64,000 nucleotides of DNA from positions 1 to 64,000 of the forward strand of contig JAJYTF010000002.1 of the NCBI GenBank assembly GCA_021793155.1, read 5' to 3'. The translations under genes and the position numbers were made by a program. Every line of letters starts with the position of its first letter. Position 1 is the stretch's first letter. Source of the stretch: Pseudomonadota bacterium (GTDB lineage Bacteria; Pseudomonadota; Alphaproteobacteria; Rhodospirillales; Magnetospirillaceae). The notes under the pieces are model-generated. The model saw only the letters and a program-made list of their open reading frames with translations, ran no database searches and had not been told where the DNA came from. Shown piece by piece: positions 45,288 through 54,985 of this stretch.

Positions 45288-46484
45288 ATGAACATGGCGA
45301 GCCAGGCTGCAGACAAGCCCCTTTACCCCTATGTCGACTGCCTGCGCGGTTACGCGGTCACGCTGGTGATCACCTGCCACCTGCGCTATTCCTTTCCGGG
45401 GCTGCCCTATCCCATCGGCCGCCTGGCTTCTTTCGGTTGGCACGGCGTCCAACTGTTCTTCCTGGCCAGTTGCCTGACCCTGTTGATGTCCCGGCGAAAC
45501 GAGGCGGCGGCATCCCCCAGCATCCTCGCATTCTATTTACGCCGCTTTCTGCGGATCGCCCCCATGTACTATTGCGCCGTAGCCTTGTACCTGGTGCTGC
45601 GCCCTCCCGCCGACGGCATCGACCCCGGCCACATGCTGGCCTGGATGCTGTTCGCCAATGGCTGGGACCCCGTCACCATGGCGACCACCCCGGGATGGAC
45701 GGTGGTGCCCGGCGGCTGGAGCATCGGCGTCGAGTTCAGCTTCTATCTGGTGTTCCCGGCCATCGCCTCGGTGGTCACCTCGCTACGCCGCTCAGTTGTA
45801 TTCCTTGGCCTTGCCGCGCTCGGCGGCGCCGCAGCCAACCACATTCTTTGGCCTTATCTGTCAGCCCGGTTCGGATCCTCGGCGGCCGACAACTTCCTCT
45901 ATTTCTGGCTTCCCAACCAGTTCGCGGTCTTCGCCCTGGGCGCCGTCGTCTTCTACCTGAATCGTTCTGTGCCATTGCCCTTGAAGCTGATTATCGAGCG
46001 CCATTCCCAGGTCGCATTGCCGGTTCTGACCGCGGCCACGGCGGCTCTCGCTTACCTTCCGGCACCGCATTGGCTGGATCTGCGACCGGCAGTGCCCACG
46101 TTTCTCGCTGCCTCCCTGATGTTCGCCGCCTTCAGTCTTGTCCTGGCCCATGCCGAACCCGGCCTGTTCCTCAATCCTCTGGCCAGAGCCATGGGAAAAG
46201 TGAGCTTCAGCGCCTACCTGCTGCATTTCGCCGTCCTCGACCTGCTGCCGACCGCCCATCCCTCTTGGTTCGGAACGGCCGCTTCGGGCTGGCGGGCCAT
46301 CCCCTGGTTCTTCGGCAGCTGGCTGGTGGTGGTGGCCGTGACCTACTGCCTCTCCTGGTGCACCCACCAACTCGTCGAGCGGCCGTTCATCGCCCTGGGC
46401 AAGAGAGCGCTTTCCAGACCAATCCCCACTGTGGCCGCCGCGCCCCTGCGCGCAGCGGCCGCCACAAAAGGAAATACGCCTTGA
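45288..46484 (+). CDS. AT3-family membrane acyltransferase
   Basis: This acyltransferase 3 (OafA-type) protein has 398 residues and about ten transmembrane helices. The N-terminal R-x10-H motif (R20 to H31 in CLRGYAVTLVITCH), the GWSIGVEFSFYLVFP segment and the C-terminal VERPFIALGK are family marks. It transfers acetyl or another acyl group to a sugar. It is the second acyl-modifying system in the locus, beside MBOAT/SGNH. Its stop overlaps the start of the next gene by four bases (TTGA). Confidence 0.92.
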   Translation: MNMASQAADKPLYPYVDCLRGYAVTLVITCHLRYSFPGLPYPIGRLASFGWHGVQLFFLASCLTLLMSRRNEAAASPSILAFYLRRFLRIAPMYYCAVALYLVLRPPADGIDPGHMLAWMLFANGWDPVTMATTPGWTVVPGGWSIGVEFSFYLVFPAIASVVTSLRRSVVFLGLAALGGAAANHILWPYLSARFGSSAADNFLYFWLPNQFAVFALGAVVFYLNRSVPLPLKLIIERHSQVALPVLTAATAALAYLPAPHWLDLRPAVPTFLAASLMFAAFSLVLAHAEPGLFLNPLARAMGKVSFSAYLLHFAVLDLLPTAHPSWFGTAASGWRAIPWFFGSWLVVVAVTYCLSWCTHQLVERPFIALGKRALSRPIPTVAAAPLRAAAATKGNTP

Positions 46485-48862
46485 ATACACCGCCGAAGCA
46501 CCCGGCTTCGCCGCCAGCGCCGCCCTCCGCTCCGCGCTGCCTGGTGGTGGCGTCGAACTTCCCGCCGGTCCGCGGCGGATCCGCCGTGGTCTACGAGAGC
46601 CTTTGCCGCCACTCGGAGGGACGCATCATCGCCCTTGGCCCGACCCATAGCTGCGTCAGCGACGACGAGCTTCCGGGCTGGCGTGACCATGACGCACGGG
46701 CCGACTACCAGATTCATCGCCTTCGCCTGCTACGCCCCAGGGTACAGTCACCTCCGTCGCGGCTGGCCGCCATACGCAGCCTGCTGTTCGAGGACCTGCC
46801 GATCTTCCTTCAGGTTTTCGGCAAGATTCGTCACATCGTCCGTCGCACAGGCATCCGCACGATCTGCATCGGCGAACTGGCCTATGGCGGTCCGGTCGCC
46901 ATCGCCTGCCGGCTGATCCTGGGTTGCCGCATCATCTATTACATTCACGGCGAGGAAGTATCCTGCCGCTTGCAGGACAGCCTGTCGGCGCGTCTGCGCC
47001 CCTATTTTCTGCGTTATGCCGACGCGATCGTCGCGGTCAGCCAGTTCACCCGGCAGGTTCTGGAACAGGCGATGGACGTACCGCCGGACAAGATCGAAAT
47101 CATTTATAACGGCGTCGACCGCCTCCGTTTCACGCCACAACCGAGAAACGAAACCCTCGTGCACCGCCACAGTCTGGAAGGCAAGCGCATCCTGCTCTAC
47201 GTCTGCCGTCTGGTTGAACGCAAAGGCGTCGACCACGTGTTGCGCGCCCTGCCGCTGATCCTGCGCCGGTTGCCCGAGGTCCATTACCTGGTCGTCGGCA
47301 ACGGTGGTTATCTGCCGCAGTTGAAAGCCATCGTCGACGCCATGGGCCTGCAAGCGAGCGTCACCTTCGTCGGCGATGTCGCGGATGACATCCTCGCCGA
47401 CTACTATGCGCTGGCAGATCTCTTCGTCATGCCCAACCGTGAACTGCCGGACGGTGACACGGAAGGCTTTGGCCTGGTGTTTCTCGAGGCCAATGCTTGC
47501 GGCAAGCCGGTGGTCGCGGGCAAGGCCGGCGGCGTCCCCGATGCGGTTCGCGACGGCGAGAATGGGCTGACGGTGGACGGCACCAACGTCGAAGCGATCG
47601 CCCAGGCCGTGTTGCGCATCTTCACCGACGCCGCCTTGGCCGACAGTCTTGCCACCGGTGCGCTGCGGGCGGCGGAGCAGGCGGATTGGCGCAGCCGCGC
47701 CGACCAGTTCCTGGCCATGGTCGACATGCTGGAAAGCCGGGGTGAATTGAAATCGGCCGAGCGCCTGCCCAGGCCCGCATTGCATGCCGCCGAGGACGAG
47801 GATGGGGTCGGCCTGCGAGAGGCGGTCGTGGGCGAATTCGTGCGACAGGACTCGACCGAACCACCCCGCCTGTCGGTCATCGTCGACACCGAGGAGGACT
47901 TCCAGTGGGGCACCTATGCGCGAGACGCCATCAATGTGACGTCGATGCGCAGCCAGATGACCGCCCAGCGCCTTTTCGAGGCTTACGGCCTGACGCCCAC
48001 CTACGCGGTGGATTACGCCGTCGCCGCGCAGCGCGACGGCTACGCGCCGCTGCTCGAATTCCTTCAAGATGGCCGCTGTGAAATCGGCGCCCAGCTACAT
48101 GCCTGGATCACGCCACCCTTTGACGAGGTGGTCTGCCCCCGTAATACCTTCGCCTGCAACCTGCCGCCGGGCTTGGAGCGTGAAAAGCTGCGACGGCTGA
48201 CCGAGCGGATCCAGGAAAGCTTCGGTATCAGGCCGGTGCTTTATCGGGCCGGACGCTACGGATTCGGGCCGTCGACGCTCGATGCCCTCGAAGCTCTCGA
48301 TTACCAGATCGACTGCAGCATCCTGCCATGGCTGGATCTCCGGCCGCGCCAGGGCCCGAACTTCCAGAAATTCGGCGTTGAACCGTTCTGGCTGCGCGGC
48401 GGCTCAATCCTGGAATTGCCAGTGACCGTCGGCCTTGTCGGCCTGCTGGAACGGATCGGCATTGCGCCGCAGGTGTACCCGCGCCTTGCCTCGCCGATGG
48501 CGGCAAAGCTGCGGGCAGCGGGGGTGCTGGCCCGCCTTGGGCTGCTGAACCGCATTCCACTGACGCCCGAGGGAACCAGTCTGGCGGAAGCCAAGACGGT
48601 GACCCGCCGCCTGCTGGAGTTGGGGATCCGCAACATCACCATCGCCTATCACAGCCCATCGCTGGAACCGGGAAACACGCCTTATGTGCGTTCCGCCGAG
48701 GACCAGGAACGATTTCTCGACTGGCTGAAGGACTATCTCGATTTCTTTTTCGGCGAGATGGGCGGACGGGCGACGACCCCGACGGAGTTGCGGCGAAGCT
48801 TCCTGCGGCAGAACTCAGCCTATACCGTGCCCAATGCCGCCTTGCGTCCTTTCTCGCGCTGA
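46481..48862 (+). CDS. Glycosyltransferase family 4 fused to a polysaccharide deacetylase
   Basis: This is a two-enzyme fusion of 793 residues. Residues about 20-410 are a GT-B family 4 glycosyltransferase (ASNFPPVRGGSAVVYESL, VSQFTRQVLEQA, IEIIYNGVDRLRF, YVCRLVERKGVDHVL, and the catalytic EGFGLVFLEANACGKPVV). Residues about 455-793 are a polysaccharide deacetylase-like domain with a metal-binding start (IVDTEEDFQWG), GAQLHAWITPP and YRAGRYGFG. The start is inferred as TTG at 46481, with AAAAGGA upstream and a TTGA overlap with the AT3 stop; no ATG in frame suits. The last 43 bp overlap the convergent ligase gene. A deacetylase on a cytoplasmic transferase suggests action before export. Confidence 0.85.
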   Translation: MNTPPKHPASPPAPPSAPRCLVVASNFPPVRGGSAVVYESLCRHSEGRIIALGPTHSCVSDDELPGWRDHDARADYQIHRLRLLRPRVQSPPSRLAAIRSLLFEDLPIFLQVFGKIRHIVRRTGIRTICIGELAYGGPVAIACRLILGCRIIYYIHGEEVSCRLQDSLSARLRPYFLRYADAIVAVSQFTRQVLEQAMDVPPDKIEIIYNGVDRLRFTPQPRNETLVHRHSLEGKRILLYVCRLVERKGVDHVLRALPLILRRLPEVHYLVVGNGGYLPQLKAIVDAMGLQASVTFVGDVADDILADYYALADLFVMPNRELPDGDTEGFGLVFLEANACGKPVVAGKAGGVPDAVRDGENGLTVDGTNVEAIAQAVLRIFTDAALADSLATGALRAAEQADWRSRADQFLAMVDMLESRGELKSAERLPRPALHAAEDEDGVGLREAVVGEFVRQDSTEPPRLSVIVDTEEDFQWGTYARDAINVTSMRSQMTAQRLFEAYGLTPTYAVDYAVAAQRDGYAPLLEFLQDGRCEIGAQLHAWITPPFDEVVCPRNTFACNLPPGLEREKLRRLTERIQESFGIRPVLYRAGRYGFGPSTLDALEALDYQIDCSILPWLDLRPRQGPNFQKFGVEPFWLRGGSILELPVTVGLVGLLERIGIAPQVYPRLASPMAAKLRAAGVLARLGLLNRIPLTPEGTSLAEAKTVTRRLLELGIRNITIAYHSPSLEPGNTPYVRSAEDQERFLDWLKDYLDFFFGEMGGRATTPTELRRSFLRQNSAYTVPNAALRPFSR

Positions 48863-50112
48863 ACGGCCGATTGCGCCGGGCGCGGCAGAGCGGTCAGGGC
48901 GCGCAATGCCGAGGGGAGCACGAGAAGGATCAGATATCCGTCGTAATAGGCCATACTCAGCGCCGCCCCCCCGATCCAGAATGTGACCAGGCTGACCTGG
49001 ATCATCCTGGCAAGTTCCCCGGCCCATCGCAGGCCGTTCCGTCCGCGGCTTTGCCGAACCACAGTCCGGCACTCGGCGAACGCCATCACCATCAGCGCCA
49101 GGTATAGAAGAAGCCCCGGAAATCCGTGCTCACCCAGGATCTGGAAATAGATGCTATGGGCCGCATGGGGGAATTCCGCGGGAAAGTAAAAATTGTAGAC
49201 GGCGGTTCGCTGGGTTCCGGCGAACCCGGCGCCGAAGGGAAAATGGTCCACCGCATAGGAAAAACAGACCTGCCACGAGGTGACACGTCCGAGGAACGAC
49301 GTATCGTGGTCGGCGGCGGTGATCGAGTGCATGCGCTCGAAAAACGCCTCGGGCATCAACCCCAGCGCCATGGGCAACAGAATGCTGCCGGCCAACAAAT
49401 AGGCCCATTTCCGCCGGCTTCGCAGCCAGAAAAACCCCAGCGCGCAGGCAAGAGCGATCACCCCGCCGCGGGAATAGCTGCCGAGCACGGTAAGGATCTG
49501 GATGGCGAAGGCGAACGCCAAGCCCAGTCGAAGCAGAGGAGAGGCGGTATGAAGCCGCAGATAATTGACCAGCGGCAAGGTCATAGCGATCGCCAGGGCC
49601 AGATGGTTATTGTCGCCGAGAACGGATTTTTCAGGGCCGTAGACGCGATAGGTTCCGCCGGTCAGTACGGTGAACACGCCGCCTTTGACCCCATAATAGG
49701 CAAGGGATACGACCAGCACCCAGACCAATGCGTGGATGCGCGCCTTGGTCCTGGCGCTGACCAGCACCGCCAGCACCAGCACGAAGACCTTCACCGTCTC
49801 TTCCCACAACGGCCAGGACCAGTCCGGGTCGGCGGCGAAAAACGAATTGACGGTCATCCAGGCCAGCAAGGCCAGGATAAGCCACGGCATCGCGCCCGGC
49901 GGCCAGCCATCGCGTCGGCGCGATGCCAGCCAGGCGCCCAGGGTAAGCACGGCAACCACCAGATTGAACGGCCGACCGTAAGCGAAGCCATAGACTTCGC
50001 GGTGCGGGTTCATCAGAGTCAGCCATGTCCAGCACAAGATGCCGCCAAAAGGATACACAAATACCATAGGCAATATACTAACAAATATTATGACAAGCGA
50101 TATATCGCGCAT
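48820..50112 (-). CDS. O-antigen ligase-like protein, exosortase A associated
   Basis: This Wzy/WaaL-type membrane protein has 430 residues and about eleven transmembrane helices. The opening (MRDISLVIIFVSILP, then LMNPHREVYGFAYGRPF) is the hallmark of the probable O-glycosylation ligase family of exosortase A loci (TIGR03097 type). The Wzy_C loop follows. It may polymerise repeat units or attach glycans to PEP-CTERM proteins; neither is proven here. The start at 50112 fits homology; the frame extends to 50184. Its 3' end overlaps the 3' end of the convergent gene by 43 bp. Confidence 0.9.
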   Translation of the reverse strand: MRDISLVIIFVSILPMVFVYPFGGILCWTWLTLMNPHREVYGFAYGRPFNLVVAVLTLGAWLASRRRDGWPPGAMPWLILALLAWMTVNSFFAADPDWSWPLWEETVKVFVLVLAVLVSARTKARIHALVWVLVVSLAYYGVKGGVFTVLTGGTYRVYGPEKSVLGDNNHLALAIAMTLPLVNYLRLHTASPLLRLGLAFAFAIQILTVLGSYSRGGVIALACALGFFWLRSRRKWAYLLAGSILLPMALGLMPEAFFERMHSITAADHDTSFLGRVTSWQVCFSYAVDHFPFGAGFAGTQRTAVYNFYFPAEFPHAAHSIYFQILGEHGFPGLLLYLALMVMAFAECRTVVRQSRGRNGLRWAGELARMIQVSLVTFWIGGAALSMAYYDGYLILLVLPSALRALTALPRPAQSAVQREKGRKAALGTV

Positions 50113-50659
50113 CAGAAAAACACCTACTACGATGACGAAGCGACACGCTACAGCGGTCGGCCCCACCACACGGAACACAACCAACTCATCGAATGGGAGA
50201 AAGCCCTGGCCACCCTTCTATTCATGGTGACGAATGCTTTTATATTCTTGATCATATACTGGAGTAAAATTAACGACGACAGGACTGTTGAGGGACGGAC
50301 GATTGGATTACTGGCTATGCCGGAAGAACGGCCCGAGCAATTGGGCGGCAGGAGAAATCGCACCACAAAGCGCACGCGGGCAATAGAAAGATCGCCGGCA
50401 CAAAGCCGGATAGCTCGAATAACAGCCAAACAAAAGCAATAAATCCACACATAACCACAGCACTATTCAAAATATCACCCTGCATGCGTTAACATGTACA
50501 ACGTCAATGTTGTTGCGTAGTATTTATCTTGCCAGCCTCAACATCAGACAGGCCAGATCACTACCATTTTTCTTAGGCGAAACAACCATTATCCCCCCGC
50601 GATCAATGGTTCAGTCAACTCAATCCGGCTGAGTCTCAGGTTGCGATGCGAGGTCGCTG
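50113..50659. other. AT-rich intergenic region with divergent promoters
   Basis: About 550 bp lie between the divergent ligase and flippase genes. Base composition is far lower in GC than the flanks, with short A/T runs (for example CAATGTTGTTGCGTAGTA near 50505). No frame here has protein-like content. A similar CAATGTT...TGCGTAGT sequence occurs at 44182-44200 before the family 2 glycosyltransferase. It should hold promoters for both genes. Confidence 0.5.
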
Positions 50660-52126
50660 GTGTCGAATCTGCGCGTTTCCCTGCTGCTCTCCTTCGCCGA
50701 AAAATACACCACGCTGGTCATCCAGATCGCCGCCAACATCATCCTGGCGAGATTGCTGACGCCGACGGAAACCGGGCTCTATTCGGTCGCCTCGGGCATT
50801 GTCGGGATCGCCCAGACTCTCCGCGATTTCGGGATCGGAAACTACGTCCTCCAGGAAGAAGACCTCAGCCGCAGCCGGCAGGCCGCGGCGCTGGGCATCG
50901 CCCTGGCGCTGGGCTGCGTGATGGCCGGCCTGTTCGCCGGGGCATCGGGCTGGATGGCTGTCTTTTTCGACGAACCCCGGCTGCAGACCGTCGTGCTGAT
51001 CCTTTGCCCGACTTTCATCCTGGTGGCTTTCGCCTCGATCGGGCAGGCGCGTCTCTACCGGGCGATGAACTTCGATGCCGCGCTGCGGGTCAGCATCGCC
51101 GCCACCTCGGTACACGCCACGACTTCGGTGGTGATGGCCTATCTCGGCTACGGGGCCGTCGGCATGGCATGGGCATCGGTACTCAGCATCACCACTTCGG
51201 TGGTGGGCTACGGCATCTATCACCCCGACGTGCTGCTCGTCCTGCCCTCCTTCAAGGAATGGCGGCGAGTGTTCAATTTCGGCATCTTCGCCAGCGGCGG
51301 ATTCCTGCTTCAAGAAATCAGTCAGCGCCTTCCCGACATCGTCGTCGGGCGACTGCTCGGCTTCGGCCCGGCCGGCCTCTACAGCCGCGGCAACGGCCTG
51401 GTCAGCCTGTTCGAACTATCCTTCATGAACGTGATCAGTCCCGTCGCCTCCAGCGCGCTGGCCCATCTGAAGCGCAGCGACGCCAACATGTCCGATCCGT
51501 TCCTCAAGATGCTGGGCCTCACCACCGCCGTGGCCTGGCCGCTGCTCGGCATGATGGGCCTCCTGGCCGAGCCAATGATCCATCTGGCATTCGGCGACCA
51601 ATGGCTACCGTCCGTTCCGGTAGCGCAGATCCTCTGCTTCGGTGCCGCGCTGTGGATTCCCGGTCGGCTCAGCATGTCGATGTTCACCGCCACCGGTCGC
51701 GTCCGCCTGCTGCTGGCCGTCCAGCTTGTAGCCGTTCCCATTCAAGCGGCGACTTTGATTCTTGGAGCCCGATTCGGCATCGAACAGGCCGCCGTCGGCG
51801 TCAGCATCGGAAATCTCGTCCTGGCTGCGCTGTCGCTGCGGCAAGCCAATCGCGCGGTCGGCGCGACCTGGCCGAAAATGGCCGTCGAACTGGGCAGGAG
51901 CCTGATGATCACCCTCGCGTCCCTTGCCCCGCCGACAGCCGTCGTCCTGGAACAGGGCATCGACATCCGCAATGTGTGGCCTGCGACCCTGCTTGCCGGC
52001 TTCAGCGGCCTTGCCGCCTGGGTCCTTTGCCTGTTCGCCCTCGGCCATCCGCTCAAACACGAAATCCTGCTCGGCCTCTCCAAGCTGCGTGCCGTGCGGG
52101 GCCTTCCATCGAACCAGCGCGGCTAG
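50660..52126 (+). CDS. Wzx-type polysaccharide flippase
   Basis: This 488-residue membrane protein has about twelve to fourteen helices and belongs to the PST / oligosaccharide flippase family, which moves the lipid-linked repeat unit to the periplasmic side. The opening SLLLSFAEKYTTLVIQIA and ILARLLTPTETGLYSVASG, FGIGNYVLQEE and GLYSRGNGLVSLFE are typical. It opens with GTG after GCGAGG. The next glycosyltransferase gene starts eight bases after its stop. Confidence 0.9.
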   Translation: MSNLRVSLLLSFAEKYTTLVIQIAANIILARLLTPTETGLYSVASGIVGIAQTLRDFGIGNYVLQEEDLSRSRQAAALGIALALGCVMAGLFAGASGWMAVFFDEPRLQTVVLILCPTFILVAFASIGQARLYRAMNFDAALRVSIAATSVHATTSVVMAYLGYGAVGMAWASVLSITTSVVGYGIYHPDVLLVLPSFKEWRRVFNFGIFASGGFLLQEISQRLPDIVVGRLLGFGPAGLYSRGNGLVSLFELSFMNVISPVASSALAHLKRSDANMSDPFLKMLGLTTAVAWPLLGMMGLLAEPMIHLAFGDQWLPSVPVAQILCFGAALWIPGRLSMSMFTATGRVRLLLAVQLVAVPIQAATLILGARFGIEQAAVGVSIGNLVLAALSLRQANRAVGATWPKMAVELGRSLMITLASLAPPTAVVLEQGIDIRNVWPATLLAGFSGLAAWVLCLFALGHPLKHEILLGLSKLRAVRGLPSNQRG

Positions 52127-52134
52127 GAAGCGAC

Positions 52135-53433
52135 ATGGATATCCACGACAGCACTTCGGTTCTGCAGGTGCCATTTCGTCCGGGGCGATTGCCTCCCGGC
52201 GGCGGCGACGGCGGGAGGCCGGCGATTCTCCACATCCTCGACCATTCCGTTCCGATCCACAGCGGTTATTCGTTCCGCACCCTGTCGATCCTGCGCGAGC
52301 AGAGGAAACTCGGCTGGCGGACTGTCCACCTGACCAGCTGGAAACACACCGCCGGATCGGACGAGGAAGAGACGGTGGATGGCTTCCACTTCTATCGCAC
52401 GCCGGCCCCGCCGGCGGGCCAGCCCACACGCTCGGGCCTGAAGGAGGCGGCGCTGATGCGCGCCCTGGCAAGACGCCTCGAAATCATCGTCGAGCGCGAG
52501 CGTCCCGATGTCCTGCACGCCCACTCACCGGTGCTCAACGTGCTGCCCGCCCTGTGGGTCGGGCTTCGTCGCGGCCTGCCGGTAATATACGAGATCCGAG
52601 CCTTCTGGGAGGACGCCGCTATCAGCCACGGCACCATGGCGGCCGGCGGCTTGGCCTATGCCCTGTCCCGGCGGATGGAAACCTTCGCCATGCGGCGGGC
52701 CACCCATGTCACCACCATTTGTGAAGGCCTGCGCAGCGACGTCTTGGCCCGCGGCATTCCCGGCGAGAAAGTCACCGTCATCCCCAATGCCGTCGACGTC
52801 GAGACGTTCGCCATGACCCACCGGCGCGATGACGTGCTGACGGGGCAACTAGGACTCGAAGGCTGCTTCGTCCTTGGCTTCCTGGGGTCCTTCTATGGCT
52901 ACGAGGGGCTGCATATCCTGTTGGATGCCTTGCCGCAAATCCTTGGCTCCCTGCCGCAGACGCGCCTGCTCCTGGTCGGCGGCGGCCCCGCCGAACAGGC
53001 GTTGCGCGACCAGGCGGCTCGGCTGGGCATCGGCGACAAGGTGATTTTCGTCGGCCAGGTGCCGCAAGCGCGGATCCAATCCTATTACAGCCTGGTCGAC
53101 CTTCTCGTCTTTCCGCGCAGTTCGATGCGCCTGACCGAACTGGTCACGCCGCTGAAGCCCCTTGAGGCGATGGCGCAAGGGCAGATCGTGGCTGCCTCGG
53201 ATGTCGGCGGACATCGCGAGCTGATCCGCCATGAGCAAACCGGCTTCCTGTTTCCGCCGGACGACCCGCGAGCCCTTGCGGAAGTGGTCTTGAGCGTTGC
53301 GGCAAACCGCGATCGCTGGGACGAGATCCGCCGGCTAGGCCGGCATTTCGTCGAAACCGAGCGCAACTGGGGCCGCAGCGTCGACAATTACCACCGGGTC
53401 TATCGAGCGGCCGGGGCTTTGGCGGGCCGCTGA
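52135..53433 (+). CDS. Exosortase-A-associated glycosyltransferase (Daro_2409 type)
   Basis: This GT-B family 4 enzyme has 432 residues. The stretch ILHILDHSVPIHSGYSFRTL and LREQRKLGWRTVHLTSWKH are the start signature of the exosortase A glycosyltransferase family (TIGR04063 type). The donor domain has VIPNAVDVETF, LGFLGSFYGYEGL and VTPLKPLEAMAQGQIV with the catalytic Glu. An extra 25 or so residues rich in Gly and Pro precede the usual start. It begins at the ATG at 52135 (AGGAAG upstream); its stop shares one base with the next start (TGATG). Confidence 0.92.
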   Translation: MDIHDSTSVLQVPFRPGRLPPGGGDGGRPAILHILDHSVPIHSGYSFRTLSILREQRKLGWRTVHLTSWKHTAGSDEEETVDGFHFYRTPAPPAGQPTRSGLKEAALMRALARRLEIIVERERPDVLHAHSPVLNVLPALWVGLRRGLPVIYEIRAFWEDAAISHGTMAAGGLAYALSRRMETFAMRRATHVTTICEGLRSDVLARGIPGEKVTVIPNAVDVETFAMTHRRDDVLTGQLGLEGCFVLGFLGSFYGYEGLHILLDALPQILGSLPQTRLLLVGGGPAEQALRDQAARLGIGDKVIFVGQVPQARIQSYYSLVDLLVFPRSSMRLTELVTPLKPLEAMAQGQIVAASDVGGHRELIRHEQTGFLFPPDDPRALAEVVLSVAANRDRWDEIRRLGRHFVETERNWGRSVDNYHRVYRAAGALAGR

Positions 53434-54635
53434 TGCGGGTATTGACCTTCACCATGCTGTTCCCCAACCGGGAGCAGCCCAGCTTCGGCATTTTCGTCGA
53501 GAACCGCCTGCGCCATCTGGTCGCCGACGGCCGGGTGTCCTGCCGGGTGGTGGCGCCGGTTCCCTGGTTTCCGTCCACCCATCCGCGTTTCGGGAACTGG
53601 GCCAAACTGGCTGCGGTCCCGCAGTTGGAGGAACGGCATGGACTCGTCGTCCACCATCCCCGCTTCCTGTCGATCCCGAAAATCGGCGTGGCCCTGACCC
53701 CGTTGCTGATGTATACGGCGCTACGGCGGCAGGTCCGCCGGCTGGTCGCCGACGAGTCCATCGACCTGATCGACGCCCACTACTTCTATCCCGACGGCGT
53801 CGCCGCCGCGATGCTGGGCCGCGACCTGGGCATCCCGGTAGTGATCACGGGGCGGGGCACCGACCTGAATCTGATCCCTCGCCATCCCCTGGCCCGCCGG
53901 CAGATCCGCTGGGCCGCCAACCAGGCCGAGGCGATCATTACCGTTTGCGCGGCCCTGGCCGAACCGCTGGTACAGATGGGTATCCCGCGAACCAAGGTCA
54001 CGGTGCTGCGAAACGGCATCGATCTTGACCGATTCCGCCCGCAACCGCGCGACGCCGTCCGCGCCCGGCTCGGACTCAGCGGTCTCGTGCTCGCCTCGGT
54101 CGGTTGGCTCATCCCGCGCAAAGGCCATCAGATCGTGCTCGACGCCGTTGCCCGGATGCCCGGGGTGACCCTGCTGATCGCCGGCTCGGGTCCCGATCAC
54201 GATTCCCTGGTTGCCCGGGCGGAACGCCTCGGCATCGCCGGACGGGTCCGATTTCTGGGCCATGTGCCCCATGATCGGTTGCCGGACATTTATTCGGCGG
54301 CGGACGCCCTGGTCCTGGCCTCGGACCGCGAAGGCTGGGCCAATGTTCTGCTCGAGGCAATGGCCTGCGGAACACCGGTCGTGGCGAGTGATGTCTGGGG
54401 GACGGCCGAAGCAGTCACCAGCCCCGAGGCGGGCCTGCTGTTTTCACCGCTGACCGCCGACGCCCTGACCGAGGCATCCACCCGGCTGCTGGCGCAGCTT
54501 CCCGACCGCGCCGCCACCCGCGCCTATGCCGAACGCTTCAGTTGGGACGAGACCACCCAGGGGCAGGTTGCGCTGTTCTCGGCGATTCTAGCGGACGCGA
54601 GCCGGAAATCTCGCCTTGCGACGGCCACGCCATAG
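53433..54635 (+). CDS. Glycosyltransferase family 4
   Basis: This GT-B glycosyltransferase has 400 residues. Its first segment (VLTFTMLFPNREQPSFGIFV) and the middle IDLIDAHYFYPDGVAAAMLG and VVITGRGTDLNLIP are common in glycosyltransferases of exosortase A loci. Donor-domain motifs are VLRNGIDLDRF, GWLIPRKGHQ and EGWANVLLEAMACGTPVV. It is coupled to the preceding gene by a one-base overlap, closing the flippase-glycosyltransferase-glycosyltransferase operon. Confidence 0.92.
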   Translation: MRVLTFTMLFPNREQPSFGIFVENRLRHLVADGRVSCRVVAPVPWFPSTHPRFGNWAKLAAVPQLEERHGLVVHHPRFLSIPKIGVALTPLLMYTALRRQVRRLVADESIDLIDAHYFYPDGVAAAMLGRDLGIPVVITGRGTDLNLIPRHPLARRQIRWAANQAEAIITVCAALAEPLVQMGIPRTKVTVLRNGIDLDRFRPQPRDAVRARLGLSGLVLASVGWLIPRKGHQIVLDAVARMPGVTLLIAGSGPDHDSLVARAERLGIAGRVRFLGHVPHDRLPDIYSAADALVLASDREGWANVLLEAMACGTPVVASDVWGTAEAVTSPEAGLLFSPLTADALTEASTRLLAQLPDRAATRAYAERFSWDETTQGQVALFSAILADASRKSRLATATP

Positions 54636-54985
54636 CCCGACCTCCTCAGAGCCTGTGAAAGAATTGGCCACCTGTCGATCACGCGCCATCCTCGCTCCGA
54701 CGAACCCCGCAGGAGAATGCAATCTGAAATCAAATGGTTGCCACTCTCAGAGGAACAAGAGGTCTGCCGCTGATCTTTGTTTTCCATTTTTTACATGTTA
54801 TCGCGATGGCGAATCTTTATCTTCGCGCCATGCAGGTCGGCCGTAACAACTCGAAACATTCCCGCCATAATACCGAAGCAAGGAGCAACTATCGTGGCAG
54901 GCATCGCGTCGTGGTCGTTCAATGACAAGCGGTGCCATCGGCACAGCCGGGAGCGGGCCACCGCACTTCGTTGCGTGAGTCATTC
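54636..54985. other. Intergenic region before the calpain-like gene
   Basis: About 350 bp with no convincing gene. It is richer in A+T than the flanks, especially 54730-54900. A promoter for the calpain-like gene is expected here, but I see no sigma-54 site, no clear operator and no strong terminator. Confidence 0.5.

Noticed and set aside
49126-50442. Plus-strand open frame of 438 codons opposite the ligase gene, running into the AT-rich gap
   Set aside because: Most of it is antisense to a well-recognised membrane protein and is very rich in Gln, His and Arg; the tail in the gap has no homology.
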